Shown one piece after another: positions 1-9,805 of a stretch of DNA of 64,000 nt. Position numbers and translations under genes: made by a program. Below the pieces are notes generated by a model. It was not told where the DNA came from, searched no databases, and saw only the letters and a list, made by a program, of their open reading frames with translations. The DNA is from Limnohabitans sp. Bal53 (lineage in GTDB: Bacteria > Pseudomonadota > Gammaproteobacteria > Burkholderiales > Burkholderiaceae_C), in NCBI RefSeq assembly GCF_003063355.1, contig NZ_NESH01000002.1, positions 310,001 through 374,000 of the forward strand, read 5' to 3'. Positions within the stretch are counted from its first letter, which is position 1; the number at the start of each line of letters is the position of its first letter.

Positions 1-1224
1 GGCCGTGGCATTGAAATCGCGATGGTGGCCGATCTTGATGTGGCGCGTGCCCAGGCGGTGGTGGGCGAGGGCGTTCAGGTGGTGGCCGATGCCCGTGCAG
101 TGATTGCCAACCCTGAGATTGACATCGTGATCGAATTGATCGGCGGCTACGGCATTGCCAAAGCACTGGTGATGGAAGCCATTGCCGCAGGCAAGCATGT
201 GGTCACGGCCAACAAGGCTTTGCTGGCGGTGCACGGCACCGAGATCTTTGCTGCGGCACAGGCCAAAGGCGTGATGGTGGCTTTTGAAGCGGCAGTGGCA
301 GGTGGCATCCCGATCATCAAGGCGCTGCGCGAGGGCCTGACGGCCAACAGCATCCAGTGGGTGGCGGGCATCATCAACGGCACCACCAACTTCATCTTGT
401 CCGAGATGCGCGACAAGGGTTTGGACTTTGGCGATGTGCTCAAGGAAGCTCAGCGATTGGGTTATGCCGAAGCCGATCCGACTTTTGACATTGAGGGCGT
501 GGACGCGGCACACAAAGTGACCTTGATGAGCGCGATCGCTTTTGGCATTCCGGTGCAGTTTGACAAGGCTTATGTCGAGGGCATCACCAAGTTGGGCGCG
601 GCCGACATCAAATATGCCGAGCAACTGGGCTACCGCATCAAGCTGCTCGGCATCACCAAGCGCACCGCACAAGGCATCGAGTTGCGTGTTCACCCCAGCC
701 TGGTGCCAACTCAGCGCTTGATCGCCAATGTGGAAGGCGCCATGAACGCCGTGATGGTGCAAGGCGATGCTGTCGGCACCACCTTGTATTACGGCAAGGG
801 TGCAGGTTCCGAGCCCACCGCCAGCGCGGTGATCGCCGATTTGGTGGACATCACCCGTTTGCACACTGCAGACCCGCTCAACCGCGTGCCACATCTGGCA
901 TTCCAGCCAGGGTCTATGAGCAACTTGACCGTGTTGCCCATGTCCGAAGTCGTGACGAGCTATTACCTGCGTTTGCGCGTGGCCGACCAAGCGGGCGTGT
1001 TGGCTAAGCTGACCGGTTTGCTGGCCGATGCTGGCATCAGCATCGACGCGGTTTTGCAGCGAGAGGCCGATCAGGTGAGCCAAGCGGGTGAAAACCAGAC
1101 CGACGTGATCATTTTGACCCACGACACCCGCGAAGGCACCTTGAACGATGTGTTGGCCCAAATGCAGGCCTTGCCCACCGTGATGGCCCCCATCGTGCGT
1201 ATTCGCAAGGAAGAGTTGAACTGA
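1..1224 (+). CDS. hom: Homoserine dehydrogenase (5' end cut by window edge)
   Basis: This enzyme reduces aspartate semialdehyde to homoserine with NAD(P)H, at the branch to threonine and methionine. The reading frame is open from base 1, so roughly the first 30 residues, including the glycine-rich Rossmann loop, lie outside the window. Visible are the end of the nucleotide-binding fold (ANKALLA), the substrate-domain stretch GIINGTTNFILSEM, and a C-terminal ACT domain (LRLRVADQAGVLAKLTGLL), which in this family senses threonine. The stop codon overlaps the thrC start (TGATG), so the two genes are very likely cotranscribed and translationally coupled. Identification rests on motifs and neighbour and is firm; only the start is missing. 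Confidence 0.97.
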   Translation, partial: GRGIEIAMVADLDVARAQAVVGEGVQVVADARAVIANPEIDIVIELIGGYGIAKALVMEAIAAGKHVVTANKALLAVHGTEIFAAAQAKGVMVAFEAAVAGGIPIIKALREGLTANSIQWVAGIINGTTNFILSEMRDKGLDFGDVLKEAQRLGYAEADPTFDIEGVDAAHKVTLMSAIAFGIPVQFDKAYVEGITKLGAADIKYAEQLGYRIKLLGITKRTAQGIELRVHPSLVPTQRLIANVEGAMNAVMVQGDAVGTTLYYGKGAGSEPTASAVIADLVDITRLHTADPLNRVPHLAFQPGSMSNLTVLPMSEVVTSYYLRLRVADQAGVLAKLTGLLADAGISIDAVLQREADQVSQAGENQTDVIILTHDTREGTLNDVLAQMQALPTVMAPIVRIRKEELN

Positions 1225-2669
1225 TGCGTTACCTGTCGACCCGCGGCCATGCTGACCGCAAAAAATTTTGTGAAATTCTGTTGGAGGGCCTGGCTCCTGA
1301 TGGCGGCTTGTACCTGCCTGAAAGCTACCCGCAGATCGACGCAGCCGCATTGACCCGTTTGCGCGAAGTTTGGCAAAGCCAAGGCTACGCGGCATTGGCT
1401 TTTGAGGTGTTGTCGCTCTACATCGACGACATTCCAAGGGATGACTTGTTGGCCCTGTGCCGCAAGACCTACACGCACGAAGTGTTCGGCACGAAAGAAA
1501 TCGTGCCGCTCAAGCCCTTGCAAGCTGCGGGTCAAGCACAGCCCGAGATGTACCTCGAAGCCTTGTCCAACGGCCCGACTTTGGCCTTCAAGGACATGGC
1601 CATGCAGTTGCTGGGCAATTTGTTTGAGTACGAGTTGGCGCGGCGCGGCGAAGCGCTGAATATTTTTGGCGCCACCTCGGGTGACACGGGCAGCGCGGCC
1701 GAATACGCCATGCGGGGCAAAAAGGGTGTTCGAGTTTTCATGACCAGCCCGAATGGCCGCATGAGCCCGTTCCAGCAGGCGCAGATGTTCAGTCTGCTCG
1801 ACGAGAACATCCACAACATCGCCATCGAAGGCGTGTTCGACGACTGCCAAGACATCGTCAAGGCGGTCTCCAACGATCTGGATTTCAAGCGCCAATACAA
1901 AATTGGCACGGTGAACTCCATCAACTGGGCGCGTTTGCTCGCCCAGGTGGTTTATTACTTTGCGGGTTACTTTCAGGCCACTCAGAGCAACGACCAAAAA
2001 GTCAGCTTCACAGTGCCGAGCGGCAACTTTGGCAACGTCTGCGCAGGCCATGTGGCCCGCATGATGGGCTTGCCGATCGACCGCCTGGTTGTGGCCACCA
2101 ACGAAAACGATGTGCTTGACGAGTTTTTCCGTACCGGCATTTACCGCGTGCGCGGTACGGCCGACACGCACGAAACGTCCAGCCCCTCGATGGACATCTC
2201 CAAGGCCAGCAACTTCGAACGTTTTGTGTTTGACCTGCTGGAGCGCGATGCCGCCCAAACCAAAGCCATTTTTGGCGAAGGTTTGAGCCGCCAAGGCTTC
2301 TTCGATTTGTCGGCCGACCCACGCTTTGCCCAAGCCGCCACCACGTACGGTTTTGACAGCGGCCGCAGCACCCATGCTGACCGCTTAAAGACCATTCAAC
2401 AAGTGTTCGCCACTTATGGCGTAATGATCGACACCCACACCGCAGACGGTGTCAAAGTGGCCAAAGCGCATCTGAACCCGCAGGTGCCCATGATCGTGCT
2501 GGAAACGGCTCTGCCCATCAAGTTCGCGGCCACCATCGTGGAGGCTTTGGGTCGCCAGCCTGAGCGCCCAGCGCAGTTTGAAGGCATCGAAGCTTTGCCC
2601 AAGCGCGTGCAGGTCATGAAAGCCGATGTGGGCTTGGTCAAGGCCTACATCCAGCAGCATTGCGACTGA
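1224..2669 (+). CDS. thrC: Threonine synthase
   Basis: This is a PLP enzyme that converts O-phosphohomoserine to threonine, the last step after hom. The protein has 481 residues, as in other proteobacterial fold-type II threonine synthases. The PLP lysine is K123 in NGPTLAFKDMAMQ, and the phosphate-binding loop GATSGDTGSAAEYA lies near residues 149-161. The ATG shares its A with the hom stop codon, which fixes the start. Only six bases separate its stop from moeA, so amino-acid and molybdopterin genes probably share one transcript. Confidence 0.97.
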   Translation: MRYLSTRGHADRKKFCEILLEGLAPDGGLYLPESYPQIDAAALTRLREVWQSQGYAALAFEVLSLYIDDIPRDDLLALCRKTYTHEVFGTKEIVPLKPLQAAGQAQPEMYLEALSNGPTLAFKDMAMQLLGNLFEYELARRGEALNIFGATSGDTGSAAEYAMRGKKGVRVFMTSPNGRMSPFQQAQMFSLLDENIHNIAIEGVFDDCQDIVKAVSNDLDFKRQYKIGTVNSINWARLLAQVVYYFAGYFQATQSNDQKVSFTVPSGNFGNVCAGHVARMMGLPIDRLVVATNENDVLDEFFRTGIYRVRGTADTHETSSPSMDISKASNFERFVFDLLERDAAQTKAIFGEGLSRQGFFDLSADPRFAQAATTYGFDSGRSTHADRLKTIQQVFATYGVMIDTHTADGVKVAKAHLNPQVPMIVLETALPIKFAATIVEALGRQPERPAQFEGIEALPKRVQVMKADVGLVKAYIQQHCD

Positions 2670-2675
2670 GCGCCC

Positions 2676-3932
2676 ATGAGCACCGCCCCACGCGCCCCTT
2701 TGATGTCCTTGGACGACGCGCTTCAGGCGCTGCTCGCGCGCATCACCCCCTTGACCGACGCTGAGTTGGTAGCGACCTTTGATGCCGATGGCCGAGTTCT
2801 GGCCGAGGACCTGGTGTCCGCCTTGCAGGTGCCAGCCTTTGACAATTCCTCGATGGACGGCTACGCGGTGCGCCGCGCCGATTTGTTGCAGCCCGGGGTC
2901 ACGCTGCGTGTGAGCCAGCGCATCGCAGCCGGACACACCGGGCAACCCTTGCAAGCCGGGGAAACCGCCCGCATCTTCACCGGAGCCCCCGTGCCCGAAG
3001 GTGCGGACGCCATCGTCATGCAGGAGCAGGCCGAGCCCGTGCCTGACGAATCCGATGTCGTGCGCTTTTCGGTGGTACCCGAGCCAGGCCAGTGGATTCG
3101 CCGCAGCGGCGAAGACATCCGCCAGGGTCAGACGGCGCTGCAACGCGGCCAAAAGCTGGGGCCTGCCGAGCTGGGCTTGGCTGCGAGCCTGGGCCTGGCA
3201 CATCTGCCAGTTTTGCGCCGCCCCCGTGTAGCCTTGTTTTCGACGGGCGACGAACTGGTCATGCCCGGCGATGTGGCCCCGCAGGACATGCCCCCGGGCA
3301 GCATTTACAACTCCAACCGCTTTTTCCTGCGCACCTTGTTGCACCGCATGGGTTGTGAGGTGAGTGACCTCGGCATCGTGCCCGACAGGCGCGAAGCCAC
3401 CGTGGCCGCGCTCAAAACCGCGGCCGATCACCACGACCTGATTCTGACCAGCGGCGGCGTGTCGGTGGGCGAAGAAGACCACGTCAAACCGGCGGTCCAG
3501 TCTTTGGGCGAGTTGAACCTGTGGCAAATCGCCATGAAGCCGGGCAAGCCCTTCGCCTACGGCCAGGTGCGGCGGCAGACCGCTGAGGGCGTGGCCCACT
3601 TTGTGGGCTTGCCGGGCAACCCGGTGTCCAGTTTCATGACCTTTTTGCTCCTGGTCAGGCCCTTGCTGCGACAGATGCAAGGCATGTGCGCATCCGCGCC
3701 CCACACCCAACGCTTGCCTGCGCATTTTGCGTGGCCCAAGGCCGACAAGCGCCGTGAATTCTTGCGCGTGCGCCGCAATGCGCAAGGTGGGCTGGACCTG
3801 TTTCCCAACCAAAGCTCGGGGGTGTTGACCTCGGTGGTTTGGGCCGATGGTGTGGTGGACAAACCCGGTGGGCAGACGATTGAGCCTGGGCAATTGGTTA
3901 ATTTTTGGCCTTTTTCGGAGTGCTTGGCATGA
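2676..3932 (+). CDS. moeA: Molybdopterin molybdenumtransferase MoeA
   Basis: MoeA inserts molybdate into adenylylated molybdopterin to complete the molybdenum cofactor in the cytoplasm. The 418-residue protein has the family landmarks: DNSSMDGYA (about 56-64) in the N-terminal domain, the MoCF-fold motif TSGGVSVGEED (258-268) and PGNPVSS (313-319). It sits six bases after thrC and overlaps moaD by the ATGA arrangement, so it belongs to a moeA-moaD-moaE unit appended to hom-thrC. No oddities seen. Confidence 0.96.
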   Translation: MSTAPRAPLMSLDDALQALLARITPLTDAELVATFDADGRVLAEDLVSALQVPAFDNSSMDGYAVRRADLLQPGVTLRVSQRIAAGHTGQPLQAGETARIFTGAPVPEGADAIVMQEQAEPVPDESDVVRFSVVPEPGQWIRRSGEDIRQGQTALQRGQKLGPAELGLAASLGLAHLPVLRRPRVALFSTGDELVMPGDVAPQDMPPGSIYNSNRFFLRTLLHRMGCEVSDLGIVPDRREATVAALKTAADHHDLILTSGGVSVGEEDHVKPAVQSLGELNLWQIAMKPGKPFAYGQVRRQTAEGVAHFVGLPGNPVSSFMTFLLLVRPLLRQMQGMCASAPHTQRLPAHFAWPKADKRREFLRVRRNAQGGLDLFPNQSSGVLTSVVWADGVVDKPGGQTIEPGQLVNFWPFSECLA

Positions 3933-4180
3933 AAGTGCAAGTTCGCTATTTCGCCTCATTGCGTGAAAGCATTGGCTTGTCGCATGAGACCGTGGACACC
4001 CAGACGGCCGATGTAGCCGCTTTGCGCACCGAATTGATGGCCCGGGGCGAGCACTACCGCGCTTGTCTTGCGCCAGAACGTCCAGTGCGCATGGCTTTGA
4101 ACCAGGTCATGGTGCAGGGCAACGCCGCCTTGACCGAGGGCTGCGAAGTCGGCTTTTTCCCACCCGTGACCGGAGGTTGA
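3929..4180 (+). CDS. moaD: Molybdopterin synthase small (sulfur-carrier) subunit
   Basis: MoaD is a ubiquitin-like sulfur carrier; its C-terminal thiocarboxylate donates sulfur to precursor Z in the MoaD2-MoaE2 molybdopterin synthase. The 83-residue protein ends in the obligatory Gly-Gly (FPPVTGG). I chose the ATG at 3929, which overlaps the moeA stop (ATGA) and gives the usual family N terminus MKVQVRYFASL; an ORF open from 3905 would add eight residues without support. moaE starts four bases after its stop, matching the two subunits' fixed stoichiometry. Confidence 0.95.
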   Translation: MKVQVRYFASLRESIGLSHETVDTQTADVAALRTELMARGEHYRACLAPERPVRMALNQVMVQGNAALTEGCEVGFFPPVTGG

Positions 4181-4184
4181 AGCC

Positions 4185-4673
4185 ATGACGCCCCGAGTCA
4201 GCATCCAAACGAATGATTTTGACGTGTCCACCGAGTTGGCCGCCCTTCAGGGGCAGGATTTACGCGTTGGGGCAGTGTGCAGCTTTGTGGGCACGGTACG
4301 CGACACCCATGCGCTGACCGGTCAAGCGAGCGATGAGGTGCAGGCCATGGAGCTGGAGCACTATCCGGGCATGACCGAAAAATCCATCGAAGCCATGATC
4401 GACGAAGCGCATCAGCGATTTGACTTTTACGCGGCGCGTGTGGTTCACCGCGTGGGGCGCTTATTGCCAGCAGACCAGATCGTGCTGGTGGCCGTGACCT
4501 CGGCTCACCGGGGTGAGAGCTTCAAGGCGTGTGAATTTTTGATGGACTACCTCAAAACCCAAGCACCGTTTTGGAAAAAAGAGCAAACCCCACAAGGCTC
4601 ACATTGGGTGGACGCTCGCGTATCCGATGACGCGGCTTTGGCGCGCTGGGGAATTGAGGCCAAAAACGGCTAA
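4185..4673 (+). CDS. moaE: Molybdopterin synthase catalytic subunit
   Basis: MoaE is the large subunit of molybdopterin synthase and binds precursor Z. The 162-residue length is normal. Recognisable are AVCSFVGTVRD near the N terminus, MELEHYPGMTE, the HRGESFKACEFLMDYLK helix, and the lysine-rich stretch APFWKKEQ, where the catalytic lysines of the family lie. It is the last gene of the hom-thrC-moeA-moaD-moaE run; the next gene is convergent and begins only about 30 bases away, with no clear hairpin terminator between them. Confidence 0.96.
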   Translation: MTPRVSIQTNDFDVSTELAALQGQDLRVGAVCSFVGTVRDTHALTGQASDEVQAMELEHYPGMTEKSIEAMIDEAHQRFDFYAARVVHRVGRLLPADQIVLVAVTSAHRGESFKACEFLMDYLKTQAPFWKKEQTPQGSHWVDARVSDDAALARWGIEAKNG

Positions 4674-4702
4674 GTCTTGACCCCTTAGAGGCCAAGCCAT
4701 GC

Positions 4703-5254
4703 TCAGTGGGCGTAGCGGGGCGGCTCGGATGGTGTCAAAGGGCCTGTCTCGGACACTTTGACGGCGCTGCTCAATGCACCCCATTCGGCTTTTTCGATGG
4801 CTTGCTGGATCAGGTGCACCATACCGTGTACCAGGCTGACTTGCAGGTGCAACTTGCAAGCGCGGGCTTGGCCCGGGTCGGATTTGTCCTCAAAAGCAAT
4901 TTCCAAAGCGCCCCCTGGCTTGATCGTCAAATGGGCATCGGTGATGAGCATGGGCTCAGCGCCCAGGGGCAATTGCGCAGCGCGGTTTTCAAAAGGGGTG
5001 GCAAAGTCGGCTTTTTTCAAGAATGCATCGCGCTTGAGTTCACTCAGCATTTGCTGCGATGGCGCATCGATCGCGGCCATACCGGGTTGCGCCGCCTCCA
5101 AACGAGCGGCCGATTGTTCGATGGCTGGTACCAAACGCAGTGACATGCGCCTCGTCAGCCAGAAACGAAACTCCTGCAAGTCCTGGGTGTTCAGGCGCAG
5201 CAACAAGCGATCTTGACGCTCATCGTGGTTCACAGACAGTTGGTGAATGTTCAT
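4703..5254 (-). CDS. Conserved hypothetical protein
   Basis: I do not recognise a named domain. The 183-residue soluble protein has no signal peptide or membrane segment. It is mixed alpha/beta, with a charged N-terminal part (NHDERQDRLLLRLNTQDLQEFRFWLTRR is the most regular stretch, about 9-36) and a C-terminal helix LVHGMVHLIQQAIEKAEWG. The codon pattern looks genuinely coding and the gene starts with ATG. It is divergent from clpB, so the 87 bases between the two starts must hold both promoters, and it is convergent with moaE. Function unknown. Confidence 0.8.
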   Translation of the reverse strand: MNIHQLSVNHDERQDRLLLRLNTQDLQEFRFWLTRRMSLRLVPAIEQSAARLEAAQPGMAAIDAPSQQMLSELKRDAFLKKADFATPFENRAAQLPLGAEPMLITDAHLTIKPGGALEIAFEDKSDPGQARACKLHLQVSLVHGMVHLIQQAIEKAEWGALSSAVKVSETGPLTPSEPPRYAH

Positions 5255-5341
5255 GCTTTGATTTTAGGCAATAGTGAGCCCTGGACAGGCACTTGAAAAT
5301 GTCACTTTCAGCACAAGTTGCCAAGCATTGGAGAAACACAC

Positions 5342-7945
5342 ATGCGAATTGACAAACTCACCACCAAATTTCAGGAAGCCTTGTCGGACGCCCAGTCGTT
5401 GGCCCTCGGCAAAGACCATGCTTACATCGAACCCCAGCATCTGTTGGTCACCATGCTCAAGCAAGACGATGGTCCCAAAGCCATTTTGCTGCGCGCAGGC
5501 GTGCAAGTGCCTGCTTTGCTTCAGGCTGCGGAAGCGGCCGTCTCGCGCTTGCCCCAGGTCACCGGACAAGACCAGGTGACGGTGGGGCCGGACCTGGTCA
5601 AGCTCTTGCAGGCAGCAGAGAAAGAAGCCATCAAACGCGGCGACGCCTTCTTGGCTGGTGAATTGTTTTTGCTGGCACTGACCGAGAGCAAATCCGAGGC
5701 GGGGCGGATCGCCAAGGAACATGGGCTCAACCGCAAAAATTTGGAGACCGCCATTGAAGCTGTTCGTGGTGGACAAAACGTGAACAGCGCCGAAGCAGAG
5801 GGCCAGCGTGAAGCGCTCAAAAAGTATTGCATTGACCTGACCGAGCGTGCCCGCATCGGCAAGCTGGACCCGGTGATTGGCCGTGACGACGAGATTCGCC
5901 GTGCCATCCAGGTCTTGCAGCGCCGCACCAAAAACAACCCGGTGCTGATCGGGGAGCCCGGCGTGGGCAAGACCGCGATTGTCGAGGGTTTGGCCCAGCG
6001 CATTGTGGCGGGTGAGGTGCCTGATTCGCTCAAGGGCAAGCGGGTGCTGTCGCTCGACATGGCCGCTTTGCTCGCCGGGGCCAAGTTCCGTGGCGAGTTT
6101 GAAGAGCGCCTGAAAACTGTGCTCAGTGAATTGGCCAAAGACGAAGGCCAGACCATCGTGTTCATTGACGAGTTGCACACCATGGTGGGTGCGGGCAAGG
6201 CCGAAGGCGCAATGGATGCGGGCAACATGCTCAAGCCCGCACTGGCCCGAGGTGAACTCCATTGCGTGGGCGCGACCACGCTGGACGAGTACCGCAAATA
6301 CATCGAAAAAGACGCGGCTTTGGAGCGCCGTTTCCAGAAAATTCTGGTCAACGAACCCACGGTCGAGGCCACCATTGCCATCTTGCGTGGTCTCCAGGAA
6401 AAATACGAAATCCACCACGGCGTGGACATCACCGATCCGGCCATTGTGGCGGCGGCCGAGCTCAGCCACCGCTACATCACCGATCGTTTCTTGCCCGACA
6501 AAGCCATTGATCTGATCGACGAGGCGGCGGCCAAGATCAAGATCGAGATCGACTCCAAGCCCGAGGTGATGGACAAGCTCGACCGCCGTCTCATCCAATT
6601 GCAGATCGAGCGTGAAGCGGTGCGCAAGGAGCACGATGAGGCTTCTCAAAAACGCTTTGCTTTGATTGAGGAAGAGATCGACAAACTGAAAAAAGAGTCG
6701 GCTGATCTGGAGGAAATTTGGCGGGCTGAAAAGTCTCAAGCCCAAGGTGGCCAGCAGGTGCGCGAGCAAATCGACCAACTCAAGCAGCAAATCGAGGAGC
6801 TGACCCGCAAGGGCGATTTCAACAAGGTGGCCGAGTTGCAGTACGGCAAGCTGCCTGCGCTTGAAAAAATCCTCAAGGAGGTGCAGGCCAAGGAAGCCGC
6901 CCCCGGAGAAAAACCGGTTCACCGATTGCTGCGCACCCAAGTGGGGGCGGAGGAAATTGCCGAGGTGGTCTCTCGCGCCACAGGCATTCCGGTGTCCAAG
7001 ATGATGCAGGGCGAGCGCGAAAAACTGCTTCAGATGGAGGACAAACTGCACCAGCGTGTGGTGGGCCAAGACGAAGCCATTGCGGCGGTGGCCAATGCCA
7101 TTCGCCGTTCTCGCTCGGGCCTGTCCGATCCGAACCGGCCGACGGGCTCGTTCCTCTTTTTGGGCCCCACAGGCGTGGGCAAAACCGAGCTTTGCAAGGC
7201 GCTGGCTGGCTTTTTGTTTGACAGCGAAGACCACCTGATCCGCATGGACATGAGCGAGTTCATGGAAAAACACTCGGTGGCTCGGCTGATCGGTGCGCCG
7301 CCTGGCTATGTGGGATACGAGGAGGGCGGTTACCTGACCGAGGCCGTGCGGCGCAAACCCTACAGCGTGCTGCTGCTCGACGAGGTGGAAAAAGCGCACC
7401 CTGATGTGTTCAACATCTTGCTGCAGGTGCTTGACGATGGCCGCCTAACCGATGGGCAGGGCCGCACGGTGGACTTCAAAAACACCGTGATCGTCATGAC
7501 TTCCAACTTGGGGTCGCACCTGATCCAGTCCATGGTGGGCCAGCCCGCCGAAGACATCAAGGACGCGGTCTGGGATGAACTCAAGACCCACTTCCGTCCC
7601 GAGTTCTTGAACCGCATCGATGAGACGGTGGTTTTCCATGGCTTGGATGCCCAGCACATCGCGTCCATCGCGCAAATCCAGTTGCAGGTGCTGCAAGCCC
7701 GCTTGGCCCGCATGGACCTGAAACTGGAAGTCAGCCCGGCAGCCTTGTCCGAGTTGGCCAAGGTGGGCTTTGATCCGGTGTTTGGTGCGCGTCCGCTCAA
7801 GCGCGCCATCCAGCAACGTTTGGAAAACCCTTTGTCGAAGCTACTCTTGGAAGGTCGTTTTCCGCCCAAGAGCACGGTGCAGGTCAGCGTGGACCCGGTG
7901 CAACGGCCCGGAGTGTTCGGTTTTCAGGTGATCGAACAGGCTTGA
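5342..7945 (+). CDS. clpB: ATP-dependent disaggregase ClpB
   Basis: ClpB is a hexameric AAA+ chaperone that extracts polypeptides from aggregates together with DnaK/DnaJ/GrpE. The protein has 867 residues. In order: Clp N-domain (about 1-145), first AAA+ module with Walker A GEPGVGKT (204-211) and Walker B VFIDELHT, the long coiled-coil M-domain (about 410-530, rich in K/E/Q), and second AAA+ module with GPTGVGKT (608-615). I chose ATG 5342 ([10 protein letters not shown]), which has GGAG eight bases upstream; the frame opens 24 bases earlier without a ribosome site. The M-domain separates it from the shorter ClpA found at 24189. Confidence 0.98.
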   Translation: MRIDKLTTKFQEALSDAQSLALGKDHAYIEPQHLLVTMLKQDDGPKAILLRAGVQVPALLQAAEAAVSRLPQVTGQDQVTVGPDLVKLLQAAEKEAIKRGDAFLAGELFLLALTESKSEAGRIAKEHGLNRKNLETAIEAVRGGQNVNSAEAEGQREALKKYCIDLTERARIGKLDPVIGRDDEIRRAIQVLQRRTKNNPVLIGEPGVGKTAIVEGLAQRIVAGEVPDSLKGKRVLSLDMAALLAGAKFRGEFEERLKTVLSELAKDEGQTIVFIDELHTMVGAGKAEGAMDAGNMLKPALARGELHCVGATTLDEYRKYIEKDAALERRFQKILVNEPTVEATIAILRGLQEKYEIHHGVDITDPAIVAAAELSHRYITDRFLPDKAIDLIDEAAAKIKIEIDSKPEVMDKLDRRLIQLQIEREAVRKEHDEASQKRFALIEEEIDKLKKESADLEEIWRAEKSQAQGGQQVREQIDQLKQQIEELTRKGDFNKVAELQYGKLPALEKILKEVQAKEAAPGEKPVHRLLRTQVGAEEIAEVVSRATGIPVSKMMQGEREKLLQMEDKLHQRVVGQDEAIAAVANAIRRSRSGLSDPNRPTGSFLFLGPTGVGKTELCKALAGFLFDSEDHLIRMDMSEFMEKHSVARLIGAPPGYVGYEEGGYLTEAVRRKPYSVLLLDEVEKAHPDVFNILLQVLDDGRLTDGQGRTVDFKNTVIVMTSNLGSHLIQSMVGQPAEDIKDAVWDELKTHFRPEFLNRIDETVVFHGLDAQHIASIAQIQLQVLQARLARMDLKLEVSPAALSELAKVGFDPVFGARPLKRAIQQRLENPLSKLLLEGRFPPKSTVQVSVDPVQRPGVFGFQVIEQA

Positions 7946-8034
7946 GTGCCAGCGCCGAGCGGGTCACTGCTGCATGAGCGGTGATCTGCACGGTGGTGAC
8001 ACAGGCGGGTCAGTGGCTTGGGCACAATGCGGCC

Positions 8035-9735
8035 ATGACATCAAAAATCGCTGGCCACCTGCTCGTTGAATGCCTCTTGGCCCAAGGCGTTACCCATGCT
8101 TTCGGCGTACCCGGTGAAAGCTACCTGGCGGTGCTGGACGGCTTTCACCTTTACCGCGATCAACTCACTTTTGTGACCTGCCGACAAGAGGGTGGGGCGG
8201 CCTTCATGGCCGAGGCCCAAGGCAAGCTCACTGGCCGTCCTGGCATTTGTTTCGTCACGCGCGGCCCGGGTGCCACCAATGCATCGATCGGTGTGCACAC
8301 GGCGTTCCAGGATTCCACACCCATGGTCCTGTTTGTGGGTGACGTTGCCAGCGACACCCGCGATCGCGAAGCCTTTCAGGAAATGGACTACACCCACTTT
8401 TTTGGTCCATCCACCAAAGGCATGGCCAAACGCGTCGAGCGCGTGGACGATCCGGAACGCTTACCCGAGTATGTGGCCCGCGCTTTTGCGACGGCCATGA
8501 ACGGTCGACCAGGCCCTGTGGTCTTGGTCTTGCCCGAAGACATGCTGACCCGCCCCGTCAAGGCCCAGTCCCTCGGTCGTGTGGAGCCGGTTCAGGCCTG
8601 GAGCGACCCGGGTGCCTTGCGCACGCTGCGAGACATGCTCTTGGCCGCACAAAAACCCTTGGTGATTGCGGGTGGCGGCGGCTGGACGCCCCAAGCGGCC
8701 CAAGCTTTGCAACGCTTTGCCGAAAACTGGCAGCTGCCGGTAACCAATGCGTTTCGTTTTCAGGACACGTTCGACAACCACCACCCTTTGTATGCCGGGG
8801 ATGTGGGCATCGGGATTGGCCCAGCATTGGCCCAGCGCGTGCGCGATGCCGACCTGATTGTGGCCATCGGCCCTCGCCTGGGTGAAATGACCACCGGGGG
8901 CTTCACCTTGCTGCAAGCGCCCAAAACCCGTCAAAAGCTGGTGCACATCCATGCCAGCGCCGAGGAGCTCAACCGTGTTTACCAAGCTGATTTGGCCATC
9001 CACGCCACCATGAACGCGGCCGCCCGCAGCCTGGAGGTTTTGAGTGCGCCCACCGAACTGCTTTGGGCCGATTGGACGCAGGCCGCGCACAATGACTATC
9101 TGAACAACCTCAAACCCCAGGTCTTACCCGGCGACATCGACATGCCGGCCATCGTGGCCACGCTGCAAAAGCATTTGCCAGCGGATGCCGTGCTGACCAA
9201 TGGTGCGGGAAACTTTGCGAGCTGGATGCACCGTTTTTACAAGCACCATGGCTTGGTCAAAGGCCACAAAACCCAGCTGGCTCCTACTGTAGGCGCCATG
9301 GGTTATGGCGTGCCTGCGGGCATTGCCGCGAACTTGCTGACTGGGCGCTTGGCCTTCACCATCGCCGGGGACGGTGATTTCTTGATGAACGGTCAGGAGC
9401 TGGCCACAGCGGTGCAGCATGGCGGAAAAAGCATCATCGTGCTGCTCAACAACGGCATGTACGGCACCATCCGCATGCACCAAGAGCGCGAATACCCGGA
9501 CCATGTCACGGGCTCGAAACTGCAAAACCCTGACTTTGCCGCTTTGGCTACGGCTTATGGTTACGTGGGCGTGCGCATTGAGCAAACACAAGCCTTTGAG
9601 TCAGCCCTGCTGGAGGCTCTGGCGCGTCCTCAAGGCACGCTCATTGAAGTCATGTTGGATCCGGAGGTGATCACCACCCGCGGAACGCTTAGCGCCATCA
9701 CCCAGGCCGCTTTGGCCCGGCAAGAGACGACTTGA
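8035..9735 (+). CDS. TPP-dependent acetolactate-synthase-like enzyme
   Basis: This is a thiamine-pyrophosphate enzyme of the acetolactate synthase/benzoylformate decarboxylase superfamily, 566 residues. The N-terminal Pyr domain has FGVPGESYLAVLDG and the catalytic-glutamate stretch RQEGGAAFMAEA followed by RGPGATN. The central domain contains GRPGPVVLVLPEDM. The C-terminal PP domain has the GDG...NN cofactor motif (GDGDFLMNGQEL ending in VLLNNGMYG). It stands alone with no small regulatory ilvH/ilvN subunit beside it, so the exact substrate cannot be assigned; it may not be the biosynthetic acetolactate synthase. ATG 8035 follows a plausible -10-like CACAAT; the frame opens at 7981 without support. 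Confidence 0.85.
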   Translation: MTSKIAGHLLVECLLAQGVTHAFGVPGESYLAVLDGFHLYRDQLTFVTCRQEGGAAFMAEAQGKLTGRPGICFVTRGPGATNASIGVHTAFQDSTPMVLFVGDVASDTRDREAFQEMDYTHFFGPSTKGMAKRVERVDDPERLPEYVARAFATAMNGRPGPVVLVLPEDMLTRPVKAQSLGRVEPVQAWSDPGALRTLRDMLLAAQKPLVIAGGGGWTPQAAQALQRFAENWQLPVTNAFRFQDTFDNHHPLYAGDVGIGIGPALAQRVRDADLIVAIGPRLGEMTTGGFTLLQAPKTRQKLVHIHASAEELNRVYQADLAIHATMNAAARSLEVLSAPTELLWADWTQAAHNDYLNNLKPQVLPGDIDMPAIVATLQKHLPADAVLTNGAGNFASWMHRFYKHHGLVKGHKTQLAPTVGAMGYGVPAGIAANLLTGRLAFTIAGDGDFLMNGQELATAVQHGGKSIIVLLNNGMYGTIRMHQEREYPDHVTGSKLQNPDFAALATAYGYVGVRIEQTQAFESALLEALARPQGTLIEVMLDPEVITTRGTLSAITQAALARQETT

Positions 9736-9737
9736 AC

Positions 9738-9794
9738 GCAGGCGTTTGACGCCTGCCTCTGCCCAGGTGATCCCAAGCCATCACGTGGCTTGGG
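9738..9794. repeat. Two adjacent perfect hairpins 3' of the TPP enzyme gene
   Basis: Two perfect inverted repeats follow the stop codon directly. The first has arms GCAGGCGT (9738-9745) and ACGCCTGC (9749-9756) around a three-base loop. The second has arms CCCAAGCCA (9772-9780) and TGGCTTGGG (9786-9794) around five bases. Neither has a T-tract, so they are not classical terminators, but together with the terminator at 9806-9832 they make three stem-loops in under 100 bases. They could protect the mRNA 3' end or help termination. Confidence 0.7.
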
Positions 9795-9805
9795 CTTGAT
9801 CCAAA

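Noticed and set aside
5292..5298. CTTGAAA as heat-shock sigma-32 -35 box before clpB
   Set aside because: A good -35 match is present, but no CCCCAT-like -10 lies 13-17 bases downstream; the nearest candidate is about 22 bases away.
5264..7399. 711-codon ORF antisense to clpB
   Set aside because: Lies wholly over clpB; long antisense frames are common in GC-rich genes with strong third-position bias. The same applies to the long antisense frames over clpA, thrS, pheS/pheT, smc, the ABC-F gene and dapE/dapC.
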